A stretch of 16,081 nucleotides of DNA, from positions 1 to 16,081 of the forward strand of contig CAMLQY010000040.1 of the NCBI GenBank assembly GCA_946482365.1. Reading direction: 5' to 3'. How positions within the stretch are numbered: position 1 is the first letter of the stretch; each line of letters starts with the position of its first letter. Made by a program: the position numbers and the translations under genes. Positions 8,099-13,344 of the stretch are shown piece by piece. Source of the DNA: an uncultured Actinomycetes bacterium (GTDB lineage Bacteria > Actinomycetota > Thermoleophilia > Solirubrobacterales > 70-9). The notes under the pieces were generated by a model. It was not told the origin of the DNA, searched no databases, and worked only from the letters and a program-made list of their open reading frames with translations.

Positions 8099-8950
8099 TC
8101 ATGGCCGCGAGCCCCCGGTCAGGACCTGGACGAGGTCGAGGTTGCGAAGGTCGGCGAAGGGCCGCACGTCGACCTGTTCGTTCGCCTCCTGTTCGACGAT
8201 CGGGGCCTTCGTCACTTCGCCCAGCGGCAGGCCCGGCGGGAAGAGGGAGGCAAGCCCCTGGGCTCGCCAGCCGGCGGTGACGACCGTCTGCCCCCGGTGC
8301 ACCTCCCTGGTCGAGTCGATGAAGTCGAGGATCAGGTCTTCGGGGTTGCCGACTTCAGGCTTGATCACGCCCTGAACGCCGACGGGCACGACCTTTGCCG
8401 AGATCGCGCTGGCGTGGTCGGTGAGCAGCATCACCTGCGAAGAACCCGGCCCGACCGAGGCGATGCGGCCGACCAGGCCGTCGCCGCTGACCACCGGGTC
8501 GTCGACCCGCACGCCGTCGCCCTCGCCGACGTCGATCGTCACGCTCGAGCGCCACTGCGTCGGCGAGCGGGCGATCACCCGGCCGGTCACCTCCTCGTAG
8601 GCCGAGGCGGCGAGCACGGGGCTCCGGTCCAGCTCGAGCAGCTTGCGCAGCTGCGCGTTCTCGTGCAGGGCCTCCTGGCCGGCGACGGCCTGCTCCCGCG
8701 CGATCGCCAGCTCGGACTCGAGGTGGCTGTTCTCGCCCCGCGCGTCGAAGGTCTGGTCGAACCAGCCGACAAGGTCGCGAGCGGGCTTGAGCGCACGGTC
8801 GGCCGCCGACTGGACCGGGCTGAAGATCGCGCTGACGCCGCGCTGGAAGCCGCGCGAGTCCTGCCCGTAGGTGGCGGAGAGCAGGGCGAACGAGCCGAGG
8901 ATCAGCAGGGCGAGCACCGCCCTACGGCGGCGTACTTGCTTTCGGTACAC
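8099..8950 (-). CDS. mreC: MreC, rod shape-determining protein
   Basis: Bitopic elongasome protein that links MreB and the cytoplasmic side to PBP2 in the periplasm or cell-wall zone. The 283 residues start with a basic cytoplasmic stretch (YRKQVRRRR), one membrane segment (about 11-28), then a helical coiled-coil-like region (about 72-110, with HLESELAIAREQAVAGQEALHENAQLRKLLEL written across it). The double beta-barrel core follows: VTGRVIARSPTQWRSSVTIDVG, GVRVDDPVVSGDGLVGRI and SQVMLLTDHASAISAKV are typical MreC strings. The start is GTG at 8950 with only a weak AGG upstream; it is 38 bp after mreB. The C-terminus ends shortly after LVQVLTGG, without a long disordered tail. Confidence 0.95.
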   Translation of the reverse strand: MYRKQVRRRRAVLALLILGSFALLSATYGQDSRGFQRGVSAIFSPVQSAADRALKPARDLVGWFDQTFDARGENSHLESELAIAREQAVAGQEALHENAQLRKLLELDRSPVLAASAYEEVTGRVIARSPTQWRSSVTIDVGEGDGVRVDDPVVSGDGLVGRIASVGPGSSQVMLLTDHASAISAKVVPVGVQGVIKPEVGNPEDLILDFIDSTREVHRGQTVVTAGWRAQGLASLFPPGLPLGEVTKAPIVEQEANEQVDVRPFADLRNLDLVQVLTGGSRP

Positions 8951-8988
8951 AGTGAAGACCTAAGTTGGGGGCTTGAGATGAAGGGGAG

Positions 8989-10038
8989 CTAAGCAAAGTG
9001 CCGAGTTCCCGAATTTCGCTTGCTGGCGCGGTGGATGGCCTCGAACTCCTCCAGGGAGATGCCCGACCCCACCGCCACGCACGTAAGCGGTGACTCTGCC
9101 AGTTGACACGGCATATGGCACTCGTCGCGAAGGCGCTGTTCGAGTCCTTGCAGGAGGGCGCCGCCGCCGGCGAGGGTGATGCCGCGGTCCATGATGTCAC
9201 CGGCGAGCTCCGGCGGGGTCCTGTCCAGCGTGTCCTTGACCGCCTCGACGATGTGCCCGACCGTTTCGTCGAGCGCCGCGCGGATCTCCTCGGAGCCGAG
9301 CTCGATCGTCTTCGGCAGGCCGGAGACGAGGTCGCGGCCGCGGATCTCGGCCCGGACTTCTTCGGGCAGCCGCGAGGCCGAGCCGGCTTCGAGCTTGACC
9401 TCCTCCGCCGTCTGCGTGCCGATCGCCAGCTTGTACTCGTGCTTGCAGTGGTTGACGATCGCCTCGTCGAGCTCGTCGCCGCCGATCCGGATCGACTGCG
9501 AGACGACGATCCCGCCGAGGGATATCACCGCCACCTCGGTGGTCCCGCCGCCGACGTCGACGACCATCGAGCCGGTCGGCTCCGCCACCGGCAGGCCGGC
9601 CCCGATCGCCGCCGCCATCGGCTCCTCGATCAGGTAGGCCTGACGGGCGCCGGCCGAGAGGCAGGCCTCCTCCACCGCCCGCTTCTCGACCCCGGTCACG
9701 CCGGAGGGGACGCAGACCACCACGCGGGGATGGGCGAAGCGGTTGGAGTGCACCTGCTTGATGAAGTGACGCAGCATCTGCTCGGTCACGTCGAAGTCGG
9801 CGATGACGCCGTCCTTGAGCGGGCGGATCGCGGTGATGTTGCCCGGGGTCCGCCCCAGCATCCGCTTCGCCTCGACCCCCACCGCGTGCACCTGGCCCGT
9901 GTGGGAGTCGATCGCCACGACCGAGGGCTCCGAGAGGACGATGCCGCGGCCGCGAACGTAGACCAGCGTGTTGGCCGTGCCCAGGTCGACGGCCATGTCG
10001 CGACCGCCGAGACCTCTGAGATATCCGAGCACACCCAT
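8989..10038 (-). CDS. mreB: MreB, bacterial actin homologue
   Basis: Actin-fold ATPase that forms membrane-bound filaments and guides the elongasome. The 349-residue reading from ATG at 10038 begins [25 protein letters not shown]: the hydrophobic N-terminal strip is the kind used for membrane contact, and DLGTANT (18-24) is the phosphate-1 loop. Further actin-family signatures are [52 protein letters not shown] (phosphate-2, about 158-176) and [14 protein letters not shown] near the end. The reading frame is open further upstream, but that part overlaps maf and is unlike MreB, so I rejected it. The ribosome site is weak (GGAAAG about 14 bases upstream). A possible promoter lies in the 61-bp maf-mreB gap. 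Confidence 0.97.
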   Translation of the reverse strand: MGVLGYLRGLGGRDMAVDLGTANTLVYVRGRGIVLSEPSVVAIDSHTGQVHAVGVEAKRMLGRTPGNITAIRPLKDGVIADFDVTEQMLRHFIKQVHSNRFAHPRVVVCVPSGVTGVEKRAVEEACLSAGARQAYLIEEPMAAAIGAGLPVAEPTGSMVVDVGGGTTEVAVISLGGIVVSQSIRIGGDELDEAIVNHCKHEYKLAIGTQTAEEVKLEAGSASRLPEEVRAEIRGRDLVSGLPKTIELGSEEIRAALDETVGHIVEAVKDTLDRTPPELAGDIMDRGITLAGGGALLQGLEQRLRDECHMPCQLAESPLTCVAVGSGISLEEFEAIHRASKRNSGTRHFA

Positions 10039-10064
10039 TGCGTGGAAGAAGGCTTTCCGGCGGA

Positions 10065-10093
10065 ATTGTCCCAAACCCGCAAAATCGACACAA
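10065..10093 (-). promoter_or_regulatory. Possible promoter of the mreBCD-mrdA-rodA cluster
   Basis: On the minus strand TTGTGT (10088-10093) and GACAAT (10065-10070) are separated by exactly 17 bases, a reasonable sigma-70-type spacing with moderate matches (3/6 and 4/6). This would give an mRNA leader of about 20 bases before the mreB ATG. The local sequence is also more AT-rich than its surroundings. Transcription from upstream genes may run through as well. Confidence 0.35.
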
Positions 10094-10099
10094 ATCGGT

Positions 10100-10738
10100 C
10101 TACCGGCGCGTTGCCGCGAACAGCTCCGGCGCCAGCTCGAACAACAGCCCGACCGGCAGCCCGACGACGTTGGAGACGCTGCCCTCGACCCGTTCGACCA
10201 GGGTCGACCCCAGCGTCTGGATCGCGTAGCCGCCGGAACGGCCTTCCCACTCGCCGAAGTCGACATAACGTTCTTTATCGGCGGCGCTCAGCTCCCTGAA
10301 GACGACGGTCGTCCGTTCCAGCCCGCTCCGCTCCTCTCCGTCCACCAGCACCACCAGCCCGCTCATCACCGTGTGCGCCCGCCCCGACATCCGCTCCAGG
10401 TAGCTCCGAGCCTCCGCGGCATCAGCCGGCTTCCCCAGCGCCTTCCCGTCCAGCACCACGTCCGTGTCGCAGGCCAGTATCAGGCGCGCGGGTCCTGTCG
10501 CCGCAGGGGACCCACCGCCCCCTGCGGTAGCTAAAGCTTCCTCGGGGGCGGTCCCCCCTGCGACGCCACCCGCGCGAGATACGGCATTTGCCTTCATGCG
10601 AGCGTTCTCGAGAACCTCAAGCTCGGGATCTCCTCCGGCGAGCTCCTCGACCCCGGGCACCACGATCTCGAACTCCAACCCAAGCTTGCGCAAGATCTCG
10701 GCTCGCTGTGGCGACCCGGATGCAAGCGTCAGCTTCAT
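10100..10738 (-). CDS. maf: Maf-family nucleotide pyrophosphatase carrying an in-frame palindromic insertion
   Basis: Maf/YhdE-type house-cleaning enzyme that hydrolyses modified or canonical nucleoside triphosphates to monophosphates. The 212 residues from ATG at 10738 (AGGA a few bases upstream) start [16 protein letters not shown], the diagnostic ASGSP loop. CDTDVVLDG (the metal/catalytic Asp region, D91), [19 protein letters not shown] and NVVGLPV follow, all in family order. Odd: between the helix ending in KANAV and the strand [10 protein letters not shown] there is an extra low-complexity Gly/Ala stretch at about residues 57-83, encoded by the palindromic element at 10490-10571. It makes the protein longer than the usual 190-200 residues. 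The core motifs are intact, so function is probably kept. An additional 13 residues upstream of the ATG are open but do not resemble Maf. Confidence 0.93.
   Translation of the reverse strand: MKLTLASGSPQRAEILRKLGLEFEIVVPGVEELAGGDPELEVLENARMKANAVSRAGGVAGGTAPEEALATAGGGGSPAATGPARLILACDTDVVLDGKALGKPADAAEARSYLERMSGRAHTVMSGLVVLVDGEERSGLERTTVVFRELSAADKERYVDFGEWEGRSGGYAIQTLGSTLVERVEGSVSNVVGLPVGLLFELAPELFAATRR
10490..10571 (-). repeat. Family B palindromic element, copy 1 (in frame inside maf)
   Basis: About 82 bp. It has an outer stem (10502-10509 pairing with 10555-10562, CGCAGGGG/CCCCTGCG), a small asymmetric internal loop, an inner stem (10514-10521 with 10545-10552, ACCGCCCC/GGGGCGGT) and a 23-base apical part containing AGCTAAAGCT. 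The boundaries are set by comparison with copy 2 at 10753-10833: the outermost GGGTCCTGTC and GCCACCC are shared, and a central 28-base block is identical. It encodes the extra residues of Maf (about 57-83). Confidence 0.85.
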
Positions 10739-10752
10739 GCGTTCCTGCCGGT

Positions 10753-10833
10753 GGGTGGCGCGGTTTTGGGGGACCACCCCGAGGAAGCTTTAGCTACCGC
10801 AGGGGTGGTGGCACCAAAACCGTGACAGGACCC
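10753..10833 (+). repeat. Family B palindromic element, copy 2 (maf-ndk spacer), inverted
   Basis: An 81-bp element in opposite orientation to copy 1, filling most of the 109-bp spacer between ndk and maf. Outer stem CGGTTTTGG/CCAAAACCG (10761-10769 with 10814-10822), inner stem ACCACCCC/GGGGTGGT (10773-10780 with 10802-10809). The central 28 bases (10777-10804) are the exact reverse complement of 10520-10547. No T tract follows either end, so it is not a standard intrinsic terminator, although a hairpin in the ndk-maf mRNA would form. Confidence 0.85.
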
Positions 10834-10847
10834 GCCGGCCCGACGCC

Positions 10848-11252
10848 CTACAGCTCTGGAAACCAGATCCCGATCTCCCGCTCAGCAGACTCGTCGGAGT
10901 CTGAGCCGTGGACCATGTTGAAGGTCACCTCGAGCGCGAAGTCGCCGCGAATCGAGCCGGGAGCGGCCTCGACGGGATTGGTGGCCCCGATCACCTGACG
11001 CGCCGCCGGCACCGCCTCGGGCCCCTCGAGGACCATCGCCACCAGCGGACCGCCGGTGATGAAGGAGACCAGCTCGCCGAAGAACGGCTTGTCGGTGTGC
11101 TCCGCGTAGTGCTCGTTGGCGGTCGCCTCGTCCACCTGCATCGTCTTCAGCGCCGCGATCCGCAGCCCCTTGCGCTCGAAGCGGGCGATCACCTCGCCGG
11201 TCAGGGCACGCTCGAAGGCGTCAGGCTTGACGAGGATCAGCGTCCGGCTCAC
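10848..11252 (-). CDS. ndk: Nucleoside diphosphate kinase
   Basis: Transfers the gamma phosphate between NTPs and NDPs through a phospho-histidine and so balances cytosolic nucleotide pools. The 134-residue protein shows every landmark: [12 protein letters not shown] at the start (K9), KPFF near 55-58, [27 protein letters not shown] and the active-site NMVHGSDS (H115). The GTG start at 11252 has an excellent ribosome site (AAAGGAG, spacing about eight) that lies inside the 3' end of the preceding zinc-ribbon gene, overlapping it by 32 bases. Length is slightly below the family's usual 135-150, as is common in Actinobacteria. Confidence 0.97.
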   Translation of the reverse strand: MSRTLILVKPDAFERALTGEVIARFERKGLRIAALKTMQVDEATANEHYAEHTDKPFFGELVSFITGGPLVAMVLEGPEAVPAARQVIGATNPVEAAPGSIRGDFALEVTFNMVHGSDSDESAEREIGIWFPEL

Positions 11253-11796
11253 GTTTGGGGCTCCTTTGGGTTCGTTTTGCGGGTTTTGGCTCTTGCTCCG
11301 CGTCGGTCTCCTTCCTCTGCGGCGGAGGCGGGCGTTTCGCCCGCCGCGGGCGCTCGCTCAGCGCCGTCTCGCAGTAGGGACAGAGGGCCCAACGGGGGTC
11401 TACGGGCTTGCGGCAGCTCGGGCAGGGGTTCTTGAGCCGCTGCTGGCACTTGGGGCAGCGCAGGAAGTTGCGTTCGACCGGGTATTCGCAGTTGGGGCAG
11501 GAGGCCTCCGTCAGCTGGCGCACGCGCAGCTCGGCCGCCCTGATCTCCAGCTCGCGTTCGTGGGCGTCCTCGAGGAACTCGGGGGGGCGCACGATCGCGT
11601 AGACGGCGGTCCCGATGTAGGGAAAGAAGGAGCCGATCGTGGCGCAGGCGACGAGGAAGGGGTCGGAGATGCGGCGCTTGGCGTCGAAGTAGGTGTAGAC
11701 GATCAGCGCCAGCCAGACGACCACGATCGCCAGGACGAAGAAGGTCGCGACCAGGTTGAGGCCGTCGTTGTCGATGCCGAAGATCGCTAGTGCCAT
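11221..11796 (-). CDS. Two-TM membrane protein with two zinc ribbons
   Basis: 191 residues. Seen: two membrane segments (about 13-35 and 47-69) joined by a short basic loop (YTYFDAKRR), a charged helix (about 72-97) and a double zinc ribbon. The Cys pairs are CPNC (100-103) with CPKC (114-117) and CPSC (125-128) with CPYC (139-142), a DZR-type arrangement. The tail (145-191) is rich in Arg, Lys and Pro and probably disordered. I do not recognise a named gene. The combination suggests a membrane-anchored cytoplasmic zinc-ribbon adaptor, but substrate and partner are unknown. The last 32 bases overlap ndk. A different frame in the tail ends exactly at the ndk start (ACGTGA), which hints that a frameshift may have altered the C-terminus. 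Confidence 0.8.
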   Translation of the reverse strand: MALAIFGIDNDGLNLVATFFVLAIVVVWLALIVYTYFDAKRRISDPFLVACATIGSFFPYIGTAVYAIVRPPEFLEDAHERELEIRAAELRVRQLTEASCPNCEYPVERNFLRCPKCQQRLKNPCPSCRKPVDPRWALCPYCETALSERPRRAKRPPPPQRKETDAEQEPKPAKRTQRSPKREPDADPRQA

Positions 11797-11826
11797 GGCT
11801 GGGTGCCCGCCGGAGGGAAGGCGGGC

Positions 11827-11832
11827 AGTCTA
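11827..11832 (-). promoter_or_regulatory. Possible -10 element upstream of the zinc-ribbon gene
   Basis: The hexamer TAGACT (TANNNT type, the same hexamer as upstream of valS) lies 30 bases before the zinc-ribbon ATG. No good -35 is seen. A GC-rich hairpin (11804-11827, 8-bp stem TGCCCGCC/GGCGGGCA) sits between it and the start codon, where no clear ribosome site is present. This is weak evidence on its own. Confidence 0.22.
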
Positions 11833-11875
11833 CTTCGCCGCCGGGCTCGCGAACCCTCGCACTACCAAGGCCAAG

Positions 11876-11930
11876 CCCTTTCCGGTGCGCTTTATGCCAC
11901 CTATGGGCACATAAAGCGCACCGGAAGGCG
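11876..11930. repeat. Palindromic element C, 17-bp perfect arms
   Basis: The arms TTCCGGTGCGCTTTATG (11880-11896) and its exact reverse complement (11910-11926) flank a 13-base loop; partial pairing extends a few bases outward. It lies 8 bp after the stop of the 42-residue gene. There is no T tract on either side, so a simple intrinsic terminator is unlikely. The arm sequence is unrelated to families A and B, and no second copy is seen in the window. It may be a third palindromic repeat family or an mRNA 3'-end stabiliser. Confidence 0.8.
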
Positions 11931-11934
11931 ATTG

Positions 11935-12063
11935 TTAGAGGAAAAGGCTGCCGAACAGGTAGCCGAGGCCGAAGAAGACGAGGATCACGCCGGCGACGAC
12001 GGCGGCAACCAGGGCCATCATCGACAGCAGTTCCGCGCCGGCGCTCTTGCCCTGGCTCTCCAT
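11935..12063 (-). CDS. Small single-span membrane protein, 42 residues
   Basis: Starts with ATG 24 bases after the folC stop, with GAGG about 11 bases upstream, and reads MESQGKSAGAELLSMM followed by one strongly hydrophobic span (about residues 17-42: ALVAAVVAGVILVFFGLGYLF) to a TAA. The polar N-terminus plus a helix with GxxxG-like spacing (FFGLGYLFG) is typical of small inner-membrane proteins that modulate larger partners. I do not recognise a named family. The position right behind folC, where Actinobacteria often have a small membrane protein (DUF4233 type), makes it likely to be real. Palindrome C follows directly. Confidence 0.7.
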   Translation of the reverse strand: MESQGKSAGAELLSMMALVAAVVAGVILVFFGLGYLFGSLFL

Positions 12064-12087
12064 CGAGGGCAATCCTCGCACAGCCGC

Positions 12088-13344
12088 TCAGAGCCCGAGC
12101 GCCGATCGCGCCGGCGCCAGCACGTAGTGCGAGCCGGTGACGAGGAGCACCCCGCCGAGCTCGCGGGCCAGGTCGCGAGCTCGCGTCACCGCAGCCGCGA
12201 AGTCCTCGATCGCCTCGGCCTCGACCCCCACCCCCCTGGCGGCCCCAGCCAACTCCTCCCCCCCATATGACCGCCGACGGGCCGATACGTCAACGCATAG
12301 TTGACGTATCGGCCCGTCGGCGGGGAGCTCGGTGCAGATGAGGTGGGTTATGGCGGGGGCGAGGGCGGCGATCATCGCCTCGGCGTCCTTTTCGGCGAGG
12401 ACGGCGATGCAGGCGACCACCGGGCGGCCGGCGGCGACTTCCCCCAGCCCTTCGGCGAGCGCGGCGGCGCCGTCGGGGTTGTGGGCGACGTCGAGCAGGA
12501 CCGGCGGATCGTCGGCGACGCGCTCGAGGCGACCCGGCACGGTCAGCGTTGCCGCGACCTCGGCGACGAGCGAGGCGTCGAGGTCTCCGAGAAACGCCTC
12601 CGCCGCCGCACGGGCGAGGGCGAAGTTGCGGCGCTGGAAGCCACCCGCGGCCCGCAGCTCGACGCCCTGGCCGGGGTCTTCGGGGGCGACGACCAACCTT
12701 GCGCCGCGCTCCTCGGCGGTCCGCTCGGCCAGGCGCGCCACCTCCGGGCTGAGCCGGCCTCGCACCAGGGTCGTGTAGTCGCGCAGGACGGCGAGCTTCT
12801 CGGCGGCGATCTCGAGCTCGGTGCCGCCCAGCCAGGCGGTGTGGTCCAGCCCGATCGAGGTGAGGACCGTGACCCTCGACGGGATCGTGTTGGTCGCGTC
12901 CAGCCTCCCCCCCAGGCCGGCCTCGACCACGGCCGCGTCGACCCCGGCCGCGGCGAAGGCGACGAAGGCCGCCGCGGTGGCGACCTCGAACTGGGTCACC
13001 GCCTCATCCCCCTCCAGGCCGCGGTTGACCGTCTCGGCCGCCTGGGCGACACGCTCGACCGCCGCCGCGAACTCCGCCTCCCCGACCTCGGTCCCGCCGA
13101 TCAGCATCCGTTCGGACCAGCGCGACGCGTGGGGTGAGACACAGGCGCCGCAGCGCACGCCGTGCGCTTCCAGCAGCGCCGCGGTCATCCGCGTGACCGA
13201 GGACTTGCCGTTGGTGCCGACGACGTGGATCGAGGCGAAGCGGTGCTGGGGCAGCCCGAGGGCCGTGCTGAGCCGGTGCATCCGCTCCAGGCCGAGCTTC
13301 CAGCCGACCGGCTCCAGCGAGTCGAGGTAGGCCTGCGGATCTAT
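12088..13344 (-). CDS. folC: Folylpolyglutamate/dihydrofolate synthase with in-frame palindromic insertion
   Basis: Adds glutamate to folates (and in bifunctional types makes dihydrofolate from dihydropteroate), a cytosolic Mur-ligase-family ATPase. Seen: the P-loop HVVGTNGKSSVTRM, ACVSPHASRWSERMLIGG, VEAGLGGRLDATN, TSIGLDHTAWLGGT and DVAHNPDGAAALAEGL, then a Rossmann-like C-terminal domain. Start: the first ATG is at 13281, but that would discard YLDSLEPVGWKLGLERM, a segment conserved in FolC. The frame stays open back to an ATA at 13344, which overlaps the valS TAG stop (ATAG) and has GGAG eight bases upstream. No ATG, GTG or TTG is available there, so I extend to the ATA (418 residues; 397 from the ATG). 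Odd: ADGPIRQLCVDVSARRR (321-337, ATG numbering) is encoded by a palindromic element and sits in a C-terminal-domain loop after CTELP. Confidence 0.93.
   Translation of the reverse strand: MDPQAYLDSLEPVGWKLGLERMHRLSTALGLPQHRFASIHVVGTNGKSSVTRMTAALLEAHGVRCGACVSPHASRWSERMLIGGTEVGEAEFAAAVERVAQAAETVNRGLEGDEAVTQFEVATAAAFVAFAAAGVDAAVVEAGLGGRLDATNTIPSRVTVLTSIGLDHTAWLGGTELEIAAEKLAVLRDYTTLVRGRLSPEVARLAERTAEERGARLVVAPEDPGQGVELRAAGGFQRRNFALARAAAEAFLGDLDASLVAEVAATLTVPGRLERVADDPPVLLDVAHNPDGAAALAEGLGEVAAGRPVVACIAVLAEKDAEAMIAALAPAITHLICTELPADGPIRQLCVDVSARRRSYGGEELAGAARGVGVEAEAIEDFAAAVTRARDLARELGGVLLVTGSHYVLAPARSALGL
12271..12323 (-). repeat. Family A palindromic element, copy 1 (in frame inside folC)
   Basis: A perfect 53-bp palindrome: 23-bp arms (12271-12293 and 12301-12323, beginning CCGCCGACGGGCCGATACG) around a 7-base loop, CGCATAG. 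On the folC coding strand it reads ADGPIRQLCVDVSARRR without a stop. The same element, inverted, lies in valS at 14081-14129. Confidence 0.95.

Noticed and set aside
10039..10266. N-terminal extension of mreB
   Set aside because: The frame is open but overlaps maf coding sequence and does not resemble the MreB N-terminus, which begins properly at 10038.
9103..10299. Plus-strand open frame (398 residues) opposite mreB
   Set aside because: Shadow of mreB: composition is biased and no domain is visible; MreB motifs on the minus strand are complete.
11804..11827. 8-bp GC hairpin before the zinc-ribbon start as a terminator or riboswitch
   Set aside because: No T tract, no known riboswitch motif and only one stem; such stems are frequent at this GC content.
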